64,000 nt of DNA from Cephalotus follicularis (GCA_001972305.1 BDDD01002247.1:177761-241760); one strand, 5' to 3'; positions 44,555 through 56,155 are shown, counted from the first letter of the stretch. Numbers and translations: made by a program. Notes: generated by a model from the sequence alone, not told the origin.

Positions 44555-44776
44555 TGTCACACCCCGAACCATAGGAAAGCCCCGCAGTCCGGTACGTGGC
44601 AACCGTCCGTATAATTCATATGTATCAACATGGTATACATTCCCAAAATACGCTATAATTTATAACTTTAATACATAATCATGCATGCGGAAACATCATT
44701 CAACATTCATGTAGATAAGCCCAACCATATACACAACATCATAATGTATCTGACGCGCTGCCACAAGCTGACAGGT
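44555..44776 (-). repeat. Element N 3' LTR, distal piece
   Basis: It starts TGTCACACCCCGAACC and matches the reverse complement of the last 200 bp of the solo LTR at 25608-27822, for example the TTTAATACATAATCATGCATGC region near 44670. Confidence 0.8.
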
Positions 44777-46159
44777 AGATGACAAGCTTTACCGTACACA
44801 AGTCGATAAGGAGATTGACCAAGGTCAGTCTTGAAATCGGTCTGATAAGCCCAAAGAGCATCCACTAGTCGAGTGGACCAATCCTTTCTACTAGGGTTGA
44901 CTGTCTTTTCTAAGATTTGCTTTATTTGGTGATTGGACACTTCAACTTTCCCACTAGTTTGCGGATGGTAAGGTGTTGCGAGCTTGTGAGTAATCTCATA
45001 TCTTCTCATAAGAGCTTTGAAAGAACAATTGCAGAAATGGGTGCCCCTATCACTAATGATGGCACGTTGGCCAATAATCCCATATGTTTCTTGAGGAACG
45101 ATTGCCAAAATGGCCACCACACGCCTGATCGTGACAAAACGAAAGAATAGAATGACACTCATGATCAGGAACACATCCTCGCATAATCTGGTCGGGATAC
45201 GCTTTGAAAAGATAAGGATCGTCCCAGAAAAAGTGTTTGACTTGAGAAAGAAATCGATGCTTATCTTGAGCGGACCACTTCAATGGTACGATCCCCGTAA
45301 CTAGATAATTCACCATGTCTGCATACCATGGTTCACTCTCGACACGCATAAGCTGCTCATCAAGAAAATTCTCATAAATCGGAACCTTGACTTCTGGCGA
45401 ATCAGAGAGACCGGATAAGTGGTCAACCACTAAATTCTCGGTCCCTTTCTTGTCTCGAATTTCAACGTCAAACTCTTGGAGTAGCAGAACCCAACATATG
45501 AGACGTGCTTTTGCATCCTTTTTGCTCATTAAATACCGAATCGCAGCATGATCAGTATAAACAATGACATGTGATCCTAAAAGATACGATCAAAAATTTT
45601 CAAGTGCAAAGACCACAACTAAAAACTCTTTCTCAGTGGTCGTGTAGTTCAATTGCGCATCGGAAAGGGTCCTACTTGCATAGTAAATGACGTGAGGCAA
45701 TTTATTCAATCTTTGCCCAAGAACAGCTCCAATGGCACTATCGGAAGTGTCTCACATGATCTCGAAAGGCTTAGTCCATATGGGTGCCTAAATGATAGGA
45801 ACAGATGTGAGCTCCTTCTTTAAGCGGTTAAACGCTTCAAGACACTCATTAGAAAATACAAAATCTTGATCTTTAGCTAGGAGCGATGTCAAGGGACGAG
45901 TCACCTTGCTAAAATCTTTGATGAACCTTCGATATAAGCCAGCATGTCTGAGGAATGCTCGGATGTCTTTTACATTTCGAGGTGGAGGCAAATGTTTGAT
46001 GACTTCGATTTTTGCCTTATTGATGGATGTCGTTTAACCGAATCAAAATTACCCTAATCTAACAATTTAGCAAGTGGAAAGTAGGGATCGTTCCCACGAA
46101 GAGTTATGATGATACGCTATAAAAATGAACTTAGTATGCAATTAAACAGAAAATACGAA
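44777..46159 (-). other. Copied block: duplicate of 59446-60829
   Basis: This 1383-bp block matches 59446-60829 in the same orientation at about 98 percent identity by eye. It contains part of an Athila/Tat-like pol (integrase, then RNase H on the minus strand) and, from 46028, the first 132 bp of LTR P, including the exact P-into-O junction. On both sides it abuts pieces of element N's LTR. It has no LTR ends, target duplication or terminal repeats of its own, so it did not arrive by transposition as a unit. Copying during break repair (filler DNA) is the inference I prefer. The pol in it is a fossil. Confidence 0.85.
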
Positions 46160-46535
46160 GAACAAGTTGATTGGCTGCTTGAACCCTTGTTCTGATTCTT
46201 CATTCAAGTTCTACGCTCTGCCACGATCCCAAGGACTCCTTTCTTGCTCGATTCTGAGCTCTATCTCTCTAACTCCCTCCCTCACTATCTCTCTAGAAAT
46301 GGAAAGAGAATTGAAAATAAGTAGAAAAGAGAGTTACTCCCGTACATATAGGCTCCTTTAGGTGAAAATATCAAATATACACCTTAGGCTCTATCGAACC
46401 CCCATTACCCGTAAAAAGTCATAAAGGTGGAAAATACTATATATCATACACAATCCATGCCATCCGTACATGCAATACCGTACAATATTGTATAAATACA
46501 AACAAGATACATACATCAGTAACTCAGGGATTACA
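46160..46535 (-). repeat. Element N 3' LTR, proximal piece
   Basis: On the minus strand it starts TGTAATCCCTGAG and parallels the first 370 bp of the solo LTR at 25608, including TATTTATACAATATT-like words, AGTATTTTCCA, CCTAAAGGAGTCTATAT-like TATA region and GAGAGA-rich leader. Confidence 0.8.
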
Positions 46536-46641
46536 TCCACCCCTCCTTAGAGAAATCTCATTTCGAGATTCCCTAAGATCAAAACAAATGAGGGTACAAC
46601 GTTCTCACGTCTTCCTCGCGCTCCCATGTTGCTTCCTTAAG

Positions 46642-47845
46642 TGTAACACCCGCGATTTTCATTAAAGTGTAATATTGTATTTTCGATGTAATTTACGCTT
46701 TAAATTAATGAGAACCATGATTTTCCTTTTTTATGTGTTGAAAAGTTGCAAGAAAAGATGTGTTGGTGTGTTGAACACAGGCGGGCAGCCGTCTGCCATA
46801 AGGAGGCAGTCGACTGGACCCTAAGGGAAGGAACCAGCCAGCTGCTTTGAGGAAAAGCGGGCTAAAAACTGTCGGCAAAGACAGCCGACCACCAAGTTGG
46901 GGCAGTCGACTGCCAGGCGTCAGACAGCATAATGTGCTGCCAGGCCTGGCATGACAGAAAGGGGAGTGTTTTTGTGGTTATGCAGGCAATAGTGAGAGAG
47001 ATGTTCTCTCCGTAAAAACACACGTTTTCCTCTCCAATCTTCACCATTTTCGCAGTGAGGAAAAGAGATAATAATGGAGTGGAGAGGAAGAGGAGAAAGT
47101 GAGTGTGTTGTTGATCCAAGGTGCTTTGTTTGAGCTAAGGACTTGGAGACTCGAACCAGTGGCGAGAACCGAACCTGTTGGAGTTGCTGGACTTCATTTT
47201 AGAAATGTGTACATGATTTTATACAAATCATTATTTGATATGAAAATATATATTTTGATAAATGTATATTTTCGATGGATTGAAACATGGTTTCAAAGAT
47301 GCAATATATTTTAAAATAAATGTATTATTTCTAGTATTTTATAAACTACTTGGAAACGAATAGATTTGAATTGATTTATTGATTGTGATTGATGCCGTAC
47401 TGGCTGGAGTGACGGAGTGTAGCCGATGGCTGGTGGCGGGGATGTTCACCTAGGGTCCAGGAGATGGCTAGGGACGCCCAAATACAATGTTACTAAACAC
47501 TGAGTGCAAGTAACACGGGGTACCATGATTGCTGAACACAGAGTGCGAGCATCATGAGTCTGATTTGTTGCCTTGTTTCGTGACCCGGCAGTCGGGGGCC
47601 GAAGTAAGAGTACGACGTCGGGGCCAGGAGATGGCGGCGCTCTTCGTACAGTTGATTTGAATTGATGTGATTTGATTGTCCTTTGAGACATGATGGATGA
47701 TTTGATGGTTGTAGCCACTTGGCATGGTTGCACATATTGGCATAGATACATATTTGTATATATGTATTGTGATATATTGTATATTGCATCATGGATGCAT
47801 TCACTTCATGACATTCATTATCATTGACCCTAAATAAGTGTGACA
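46642..47845 (+). repeat. Element Q 5' LTR (1204 bp)
   Basis: It starts TGTAACACCCGCG and ends AAGTGTGACA, followed by the PBS. It is about half the length of the 3' LTR. CAGTCGACTG-type motifs lie at 46780-46915. Confidence 0.9.
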
Positions 47846-47849
47846 GCAG

Positions 47850-47861
47850 TGGTATCAGAGC
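47850..47861 (+). other. Element Q primer binding site, initiator tRNA-Met
   Basis: TGGTATCAGAGC lies four bases after the 5' LTR end and is a perfect match to the usual plant initiator tRNA-Met primer site. Confidence 0.95.
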
Positions 47862-47986
47862 ATATAACCATTATATGCTTAGCTAGGATACAATCCTTGG
47901 CAATTAAATAAGTGTTCCTATAAGGAAAGTTCATTAATGATTTAAGATTGTTCCTGATGGTTAATGTTATTCTATTATAGGAACAA

Positions 47987-49100
47987 ATGGATAGTCGGAG
48001 AAGACGCGGGAGGCATAGAGTTGTTGATGAGGATGTTCCCGAGGAGGTGAATCTTGGGGGAGATCCAATGAATGATGTTCCACAGGGGGCTGCCAACATG
48101 AATGTCCCGGAGGCGGCACCTGGTGTGAGAGATCCGATGGACCGCATCGCTGACTACATCCAGCAACAGATAGCTACTAATAAGCAGCAGATGGCTGCTA
48201 ATGCGGTGAATATGGAGGAGATGCGGAAATTGTATGCTCAAGCTCAGCCTCAGCAGATGGCTCCTGCTCAGGGTATACATGATGACGGTAATCGGTTTGG
48301 AAGGAACCTTGAGAGGTTCATGAGACAGAATCCTCCCAGTTTCAAGGGGGAGCTCAAAGCCACTGTTGCGGAGAGATGGCTATAGGATCTTGAGAAAATC
48401 TTCGAAGTGATGGAGTGCACTGACAGACAAAAACTGAGATTTGCTGTGTACCAATTATGGGGTGAAGCCACTCACTGGTGGGAGATGGTCAAAGCTAAAT
48501 GGGAGGCCACTGGAGTTGCTAGTACTTGGGAGGGGTTTCAGGAGGAGTTCTTGGAGGCTTATGTACCCCGGATAGAGCGGGAAAGGAGAGAGACGGAGCT
48601 CTTGGATCTGCGCTAGGGTGAGATGACTGTGGCCGAGTATCAGGCTCGATTTGTGGAGCTTGCCAAACATTCAACATATCTGGTGGCAGACGAAGAAAAG
48701 AAGATTCGGAGGTTCTTGAGGGGCCTGCGACCGGATCTTCGGTCACGGATTAGAGTTATGGAGCTGGGTACCTTTGCGGAAGTTACCCAGAAAGCGAGGT
48801 TTATAGAGAGTGTGTTAGGTGAAGATCGGGCCGAGAGGGCCTGAGCACAGCAGGGTAAACAGACATCTACTCAGTCTAGGCCAGCATCATCGAAATGGCA
48901 GGGCAGTGGTTCTCCAACAAAGTCACCAAAGAATAGATTCAACCAGTCTGCCAGTCAGGGGAGTAACACGAGGCCCGGAGCTTGTTCTGCCTGCAGCCGT
49001 ATGGGTAACATTTAGAAGGACTGTTGGTTGAAGAAAGTGCTGTGTATGAGATGTGGGGAGTCTGGCCACATGGCGAGGGATTGCCCAAGGGGTCAGATGA
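47987..49100 (+). pseudogene. Element Q gag
   Basis: It starts with MDSRRRRGRHRVVDEDVP. The Retrotrans_gag domain covers 48290-48830 (FMRQNPPSFKG, YQLWGEATHWWEMVK, MTVAEYQARFVELAKHS, RRFLRGLRPDLRSRI). A zinc knuckle of the CX2CX4HX4C type is at 49043-49084 (CMRCGESGHMARDC), and a second, more divergent cysteine-rich knuckle lies just before it. Two knuckles are known in some Tekay-like Gags. In a living element Gag packages the RNA in virus-like particles. The copy is a fossil. Confidence 0.9.
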
Positions 49101-49189
49101 CATCACCTACTGGGCCAACGGGGGGTAGCGATTCTGCACCTGGACTGTCACAGCAGAGAGATACCAGCAAGGGTATCGTGAAAGGTAGA

Positions 49190-49600
49190 GTTTTCATTCT
49201 CACTCAGACAGAGGTTCCAGAGTCTACTTCTATTGTGGGAGGTACTATATATGTTTACGGCTTTTCTGCTAGAGTGTTGACGGACTCGGGAGCATCGCAT
49301 TCTTTTATTGCATCCCGTTTTGCATCATGTTTAAATGTGCCTCCTAATTGCATGCCATATGTTCTTGATGTGAGTACACCTACTGGAGGTTCCATGTGTA
49401 CAGATTCGGTGTATAGAGGTTGCGAGATTTCTATGGCAGGTGTTCCAGTGTATGCAGATTTGATTGTATTGCCCATACATGATTTTGATGTCATCTTGGG
49501 TATGGACTGGTTGTCAGCCTACCGTGCATACAATGACTGTTACAACAAGACTGTGGATTTTTTCTTATCGTATGGAACTACTATATAGTTCAAGGAAAAC
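49190..49600 (+). pseudogene. Element Q aspartic protease region
   Basis: The retroviral-type protease signature VLTDSGASHSFI is at about 49273-49308, followed by the VILGMDWLSAY landmark near 49490-49522 that marks the end of the domain in plant gypsy elements. It lies between the zinc knuckle and RT, as expected. Confidence 0.88.
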
Positions 49601-49681
49601 AAAGGGTTCTCGACGCCGATTATATCTTTTATTCGTGCCTCGAGGTACCTAGAGAAAGGATCTGAAGGGTTTCTAGCGCAT

Positions 49682-50491
49682 GTGGTTGACAAAAGAAAGG
49701 TGAAAGGCAAGAGTTTGGAGGAGGTTCCTGTTGTAAGTGAGTTTCCGGATATGTTCCCTCTAGATCTGGCGTCCTTACCACCGAAGAGGAGCAAGAAGTT
49801 TGTTATTGACTTGGTACCGGGTACGGGCCCTATCTCTAAGGCGCCTTACCGAATGGCTCCTGCGGAGTTGAGAGAGTTGAAGTTACAGCTGCAAGACCTG
49901 ATTGATAAGGGTTTTGTACAGCCCAGTGTTTCTCCGTGGGGCGCGTTAGTGTTGTTTGTGAAAAAGAAAGATGGGTCGATGAGGCTTTGCTTCGACTACA
50001 GGATGTTGAATAAGGCTACTATCAAGAATAAGTATCCTCTTCCACATATTGAGGATTTGTTTGACCAGTTACAAGGGTTAAGGGTGTTCTCCAAACTCGA
50101 TCTGAAGTCGGGTTATCACCAGATGAGAGTAAAGGAAGGAGATATAGATAAGACTGCCTTCCGAACTAGGTATGGTCATTATGAGTTCTTGGTAATGCCG
50201 TTTGGTGTCACCAATGCACCGGCAGCGTTTATGTCATTGATGAACGATGTGTTTCGACCGTACCTGGATCAGTTCGTAGTAGTGTTTATTGTTGACATAC
50301 TGGTGTACTCAAGGAGTGAGGAGGAGCATGCCTATCATCTGAGATTAGTTTTGCAGATTCTCAGAGAGCATCAGTTGTATGCCAAGTTTGGCAAGTGTGA
50401 GTTTTGGCTCGATCATGTGATTTTTCTTGGTCACATAGTATCTGGAGAGGGTTTGGCGGTGGATCCGTCGAAGGTGCGTGATTGGCCGTAA
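49682..50491 (+). pseudogene. Element Q reverse transcriptase
   Basis: RT landmarks appear in order: [18 protein letters not shown], then [20 protein letters not shown], then [18 protein letters not shown], then [20 protein letters not shown], the region of the catalytic box near 50282-50310, and [18 protein letters not shown]. The motifs identify a Ty3/gypsy chromovirus. The domain is nearly full length (269 codons in view). It is part of a broken polyprotein. Confidence 0.92.
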
Positions 50492-50499
50492 CCAAGGAA

Positions 50500-51160
50500 T
50501 GTGACTGAGGTGCGCAGTTTTCTTGATTTTGTAGGTTATTATCGGAGGTTCATTCAGAACTTCTCAAGGATAGCCGCACCGTTGACAAAGCTTACTCAGA
50601 AGAAGATTTTGTTTATCTAGGATGATGAATATGAAGCCAGTTTTTGTGATCTGAAGGATCGGTTGGTTTTCGCTCCTGTTTTGGCGTTACCTTAGGGTAA
50701 CGAGGGCTTCGCAGTCTATAGTGATGCTTCGGGTAAGGGATTGGGTTGCATGTTGATGCAACGAGGCAGAGTGATCACTTATGCTTCGCGGAAGCTATAG
50801 CCGTATGAGGAAAATTACCCGACGCATGATCTTGAATTGGCCGCGATTATTTTTGCTCTTCAGAAATGGAGACATTATCTATATGGGGCACAGTTTGAGA
50901 TTTTCACTGACCACAAGAGTTTGAGGTATCTTTTCTGTCAAGATACACTAAACATGAGACAACGACGATGGGTTGAGTTCTTTAATGACTATGACTGCAG
51001 TATTCAGTACCATCCCGGGAAAGCGAATGTGGTCGCGGATGCCTTAAGCCGTAAGGCTATGATTGCTAATACGATGATATCTCAGTGGAAGATGCTAGAG
51101 GATTTCCAACAATGGTCTTCATTTAATCAGTCACCGGGGGTTTTTGTGGCTAGCATGTAG
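50500..51160 (+). pseudogene. Element Q RNase H region
   Basis: The connection domain is followed by RNase H landmarks: VYSDASGKGLGCMLMQRG near 50713-50770, [19 protein letters not shown] near 50825-50880, [11 protein letters not shown] near 50903-50935 and [13 protein letters not shown] near 51018-51055. The DHKSL and ADALSR words are diagnostic of gypsy elements. Confidence 0.9.
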
Positions 51161-51249
51161 ACACAGCCGGTGCTATTGGACCATATAAAGGATGCATAGT
51201 TACGTGAGTTACTGAAGATTCACGAGAATCTAGAGCCCGAGTCTGATTT

Positions 51250-52583
51250 TTAGATGCATTCTGACGACATTCTGAGATTTCAGGGCCGAGTATGTGTTCC
51301 TGATGAGGCTTGGATAAGAAGTGAGTTGTTATATGCGGCACATAAATCACGGTATAGCATACATCCTGGCAGCACAAAATTGTATCAAGATATGAGAAGG
51401 AATTACTGGTGGTCCGGTATGAAGAAAGAGATTGCTGATTATGTCGCAATGTGTTATACTTGTTAGACTGTCAAGGCTGAGCACCAGAGGCCAGCGGGTT
51501 TGTTACAGCCTTTACAAATTCCAGAGTGGAAATGGGAGCATGTGACGATGGATTTTGTTTCGGGTTTTCCTCTGACTCAAAACCGTCACAATGCAATGTG
51601 GGTCATTGTGGATTGGCTCACGAAGTCAGCACACTTTTTGCCTACTCATGTTACTGATTCTGGGAGCAAGTTGGCTCGGTTGTATGTGAAGGAGATAGTG
51701 AGACTACACGGTGTTCCTGTGAGCATAGTCTATGACAGAGACTCGATTTTCACTTCCAACTTCTGGAAGAGGTTCCAGACAGCTTTTGGGATGAAGCTGA
51801 ACTTGAGCACAACTTTCCACCCACAGACGGATGGCCAGTCAGAGCGTACTATCCAGACTTTGGAGGATATGCTCTGAACTTGTATTATTGACTTTGTTGG
51901 TACTTGGGAGGACCACATTCCTCTGATAGAGTTTTCTTATAATAACAGCTATCATTCCAGTATTGGTATGGCACCATACGAGGCACTGTTTGGAAGGAAG
52001 TGTAGATCACCCATTTGTTGGGATGAGGTTGGCGAGCGACCTTTGCTCGGATCTGGTGGAGGAGACTTCTGAGAAAGTCTGGTTTATCAGGGAGAAACTG
52101 TTTGCGGCTCAAAGCAGGTAGAAGAGCTATGTGGACAGCGTCAAGAGGAGGCCTCTGACCTTCGACGTTGGTGATCATGTGTTTCTAAAGGTTTCGCCAT
52201 GGAAGGGCGTGCAGAGATTTGGGAAGAAGGGAAAGTTAGCTCCGCGCTATATTGGTCATTTCGAGATCTTAGAGAGAGTTGGGGAGCTAGCTTATCAGCT
52301 TGCTTTGCCCCATGCACTGTCAAATATGCACGATGTCTTCCATGTGTCTATGTTGAGAAGATATATTCGAGACCCGTCATATGTCTTGAATTATGATTCA
52401 GTTCCTGTGCGAGATGATCTTTCTTGTGAGGAGTTACCGGTACAGATTCTGGATTGGAAGACACAGGTATTGAGGAACCAAACCATTCCTAATGTGAAGG
52501 TTCAGTGGCAGTTCCATCGACCCGATGAGGCGACATGGGAACGCGAGGAGGACATTAGAGAGCATTACCCTCTTTTGTTTTAG
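51250..52583 (+). pseudogene. Element Q integrase and pol C-terminus
   Basis: The zinc-binding region is at about 51345-51466 (HPGSTKLYQDMRRNYWW, CYTC). The core runs from WKWEHVTMDFVSGFP (51527 on) through YDRDSIFTSNFW to FHPQTDGQSERTIQTLEDML (51877). The C-terminal region is GPF/H-type with YIGHFEILERVGELAYQL and [12 protein letters not shown]. The end has VLRNQTIPNVKVQW and EATWEREEDIREHYPLLF, a chromodomain-like tail typical of Tekay/Del. In chromoviruses such tails guide integration into heterochromatin; that is family knowledge, not shown here. Confidence 0.9.
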
Positions 52584-52611
52584 TACTGTTTTAATTTCGA
52601 GGACAAAATTC

Positions 52612-52628
52612 CTCGAATGAGGGGTAGA
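52612..52628 (+). other. Element Q polypurine tract
   Basis: CGAATGAGGGGTAGA directly precedes the 3' LTR start TGTAATGCCCGGG, as expected for the plus-strand primer. Confidence 0.8.
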
Positions 52629-55099
52629 TGTAATGCCCGGGATTTTCATTAAAGTGTAATATTGTATTTCTGATGTAATTTACACTTTGAATTAATGAGA
52701 ACCATGATTTTCCTCTTTTGTTTGTTGAAAAGTTGTATGAAAAGATGTGTTGGTGTATTGAACACAGGCGGGCAGCCGACTGCCATAAGGATGCAGTTGA
52801 CTGGACCCTAAGGGAAGGAACCAGCCAGCTGCTTTGAGGAACAGTCGGCTAAAAACTGTCAGCAGAGACAGCCGGCTGCCAAGTTGGGGCAGTCGACTGC
52901 CAGGCGTCAGACAGCATAACGTGCTGCTAGGCCTGGCGTGACAGAAAGGGGAGTGTTTTTGTGGTTATGCGGGCAGAAGTGAGAGAGATGTTCTCTCCAT
53001 AAAAACCCACGTTTTCCTCTCCAATCTTCACAATTTTCTCCGGTAGGAAAAGAGAGAATAATAGAGTGGATAGGAAGAGGATAAAGTGAGTGTGTTGTTG
53101 ATCCAACGTGCTTTGTTTGAGCTAAGGACTTGGAGACTCGAACCAGTGGCGAGAACCGAACCTGTTGGAGTTGCTGGACGAGTTGTGGGAGTTCAAAAGC
53201 TTCGGATTGGATTTAAAGAGGTGGATTGCAACTCCTAACTTAGAGTTCTAAGGTAGGGGAAGTTTCATAATTGTGATTTAAGTTCCGTTATAATGGACGT
53301 TATGAATTAAATGCATGCAATGGACTGTGATATGAGCATGAAATGTGTTGTTGATGATAAATGCTCTATTGTGATATGATTTGGATTGATGATTGCATGT
53401 GTTTTCTATTGTTTTTGAGCACTGTGCGTATGATCAGCCGACTGTCCAAAGAGGACAGCCGACTGCCCAGGCCTACCAGTCGACTGTTCAGTGTGATTAA
53501 CCGACTGCTCAAAGGAAATAGCCGACTGTGCTAAGGAGCCAGTCGACTGTTCATGCGTTTTAATGGAGATTTTTGTCCTGCTGAGTGATTAGCCGACTGC
53601 CAAGAGAAGGCAGCTGACTGGTTGATGGCACAGTCGACTGTTTGGGATGACAGTCGACTGTCCATGTGTTACTTTGCCTAGATTTGCTGTGGTGGCAATG
53701 CTGAGTTGAGTGGCAATGTAGAAGATACGTATTGTTCACGAAGCAGCCGACTGTCTTGAGGAGACAGTTGACTGTTATGCGAGCAACCGACTGTCAACAT
53801 GAGACAGCCGACTGCTAAGGGAGGCAGCCAACTGCCAAATCGAGGATAGCTGACTATTTAAAGGAAACAGCCGACTATCATGAGGAAACAACAGACTGTC
53901 ATGAAGCGGCAGCCGACTGTTGAGAGACTGACTTGCATTTTGAGCATATGTTTGCATCGCATTTTGATATGAAATGAATTGATGATTGAAATGCGAATGA
54001 TTCTAAAGTATTTTGTTCATTTTAGAAATGTCTACATGATTTTATACAAATCATTATTTGATATGAAAATGTATATTTTGATAAATGTATATTTTTGACG
54101 GATTGAAACATGGTTTCAAAGATGCAATACATTTTAAAATAAATGTATTATTTCCAGTATTTTATAAACTACTTGGAAATGAATTGATTTGAATCGATTT
54201 ATTGATTGTGATTGATGCCGTACTGGCTGGGGTGACGGAGTGTCGCCGATGGCTGGTGGCGGGGATGTTCACCTAGGGGCCAGGAGATGACTAGGGACGC
54301 CCAAATACAATGTTACTGAACACTGAGTGCAAGTAACACGGGGTATCATGATTACTGAACACAGAGTGCGAGCATCATGAGTCTGATTTGTTGCCTTGCT
54401 TTGTGACCCGGGAGTCGGGGGCCGAAGTAAGAGTACAACGTCGGGGCCAGGAGATGGTTGCGCTCTTCGTACAGTTGATTTGAATTGATGTGATTTGATT
54501 CGATTTGATTTGATTGTCCTTTGAGACATGATGGATGATTTGATGGTTGTAGCTACTTGGCATGGTTGCACATATTGGCATAGATACATATATGTATCTA
54601 TGTATTGTGATATATTGTATATTGCATCATGGATGCATTCACTTCATGACATTCATTATCATTAACCCTAAAATACACTTATGATTTAGTCGAGTGAGGA
54701 CAAAGGCTAACCCCCCTACTATTGTAGATTGATGCAGTGATATGGATATCAACCGTGCGCGATCGAACCAGAGGGGAGATGGAGCTTTATTAGCTTAAAA
54801 TAAATGTTAAACGATGTATTAAAACATGTTTTATTTTGGATTACTGTACTAATGTTTTAATGATGTTAATCGACTTTGATCACGCTCCGTTTGTGGGCAG
54901 TTGACAATGAATTAATAAAGTTAAATATTGGAATCATGTGGTATGGGACGCCTGATTTGGTTTACTTTCAGCTTATATTTAAATGCTTCCGCAAGAGGTT
55001 AATGATATTCAAAGTTTTAATTTTACTGTATTTGCATAAGCTGAATATTTATGTTAAATTTCCATGACCTTTATGTTGTCAATGAAACAGGGTGTGACA
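52629..55099 (+). repeat. Element Q 3' LTR (2471 bp)
   Basis: It starts TGTAATGCCCGGG and ends CAGGGTGTGACA. It is about twice as long as the 5' LTR; the array at 53430-53930 is in a part seen only in this copy. Confidence 0.9.
53430..53930. repeat. CAGTCGACTG palindrome array (element Q)
   Basis: About 18 degenerate units follow the form CAGTCGACTGT or CAGCCGACTGTC, separated by 10-40 bp of purine-rich spacer such as AAGGAGA. More units lie at 52765-52910 and 46780-46915. CAGTCGACTG is a perfect 10-bp palindrome with the same GTCGAC core as the clusters in other LTRs. Confidence 0.9.
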
Positions 55100-55104
55100 T
55101 TAAG

Positions 55105-56155
55105 CCTGTCATATTGCCATAACACTTCAACCAAGGTGATGTTCTTGTTCCGTAACTGCTTTACTCGGCGATAAATAATCTTGATAGGTGTCGCCTCAAA
55201 GCTCATATCTGTCCTCAGATCCAACGGCTTAAACTGTAACACGTGGGAAGAATTTTGATGATACTTCCTCAGCATCGACACATGAAATACACTGTGCACC
55301 TCTGATAAGCTAGGAGGTAAGGCAAGTTTGTAGGTGACTGCACCTACCCTCCCAAGGATCTTGAAAGGTCAAATATAACATGGAGCTAACTTTCCTTTCT
55401 TACCAAATCTCATAATTCCTTTGATTGGTGAGACTTTGAGGAAAACATGATCACGCACTAAGAACTCCAAATCTCTCCTTAGCTGGTCCGCATAACTTTT
55501 CTGTCGACTCTTAGCCTTTAGGATCCTTTCCCTAATAACCCTGGCATTCTCCGTCATTTCTTGCACAAGCTTTGGCCCTCGAAGGCTCTGCACGCCTACC
55601 TCAAACCAACAGATTGGAGTTCTACACTTCCGTCCATAAAGGGTCTCAAACGGTGCCATACCGATGCTCGCATGATAACTGTTGCTGTAAGAGAACTCCA
55701 CTAAAGGTAGATGCTCGTCCCAACTACCACCCCAATCCATCACACATGCCCGAAGCATATCCTCCAGGGTCTGAATCGTCCGCTCAGACTGATTATCCGT
55801 CTGGGGGTGAGAAGCCATAATGAAACTCAACTGAGTACCAAAAGTTGTCTGTGGTTTCTTCCAAAACCGGGAAGTAAACCGTGGGTCTCTGTCATATACA
55901 ACACTAACTAGTACTCTGTGGAGCCTAAAAATTTCCCCAACATACATAGATGCCAACCGTTCAAGAGAATAAGCCATTTTGATCCTAGAAAATGTGAGAT
56001 TTCATAAAGCGGTCAACAATAACCTATATGGCATCACAATTAACTCTCGTCCTTGGCACACAATCCATCGTTATATGCTCTCATTTCCACGATGCCACCA
56101 GTAATGGCTTAAGCAACCCAAATGACCTTTGATGTTCTGCCTTGACTTGCTAACA
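55105..56155 (-). pseudogene. Element N integrase and pol C-terminal part
   Basis: The minus-strand translation contains the integrase core end (FRLHRVLVSVVYDRDPRFTS, then FIMASHPQTDNQSERTIQTL, then FSYSNSYHASIGMAPFETLYGRK), the C-terminal block LVRDHVFLKVSP near 55430, [13 protein letters not shown] near 55270 and [26 protein letters not shown] near 55115-55190. The zinc-binding CQQVKAEHQRPFGLL-like stretch is at 56100-56155. It is a Tekay-like chromovirus fossil. Element Q separates the last codons, and element O cuts the other side. Confidence 0.88.

Larger units (their letters stand above)
46642..55099 (+). mobile_element. Ty3/gypsy element Q, complete layout (8.46 kb)
   Basis: Both LTRs, PBS, gag, protease, RT, RNase H, integrase, a polypurine tract and a perfect 5-bp target duplication TTAAG (46637-46641 and 55100-55104) are visible, in the standard gypsy order. 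Motifs and the C-terminal EATWEREEDI block fit the Tekay/Del-like chromovirus group. The element carries several breaks and its LTRs differ greatly in length, so it is a fossil. Over the first 320 bp the LTRs are about 92 percent identical by eye, which suggests an age of a few million years. It interrupts the pol end of element N on the opposite strand. Confidence 0.93.
44555..56155 (-). mobile_element. Ty3/gypsy element N (Tekay-like), 3' LTR and pol end
   Basis: On the minus strand the visible parts are the integrase zinc-binding part and core (56155 down to 55369), the pol C-terminus (55299 to 55105 and 46641 to about 46583), a polypurine tract (AAGGAGGGGTGG) at about 46538-46550, and the 3' LTR starting TGTAATCCCTGAG at 46535 and ending at 44555. 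Its LTR is the same family as the solo LTR at 25608-27822. Element Q interrupts the pol end (TSD TTAAG), a copied block lies within the 3' LTR, and element O interrupts the integrase at 56156. The rest is outside the window. It is a broken fossil and the oldest layer of this nest. Confidence 0.85.
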
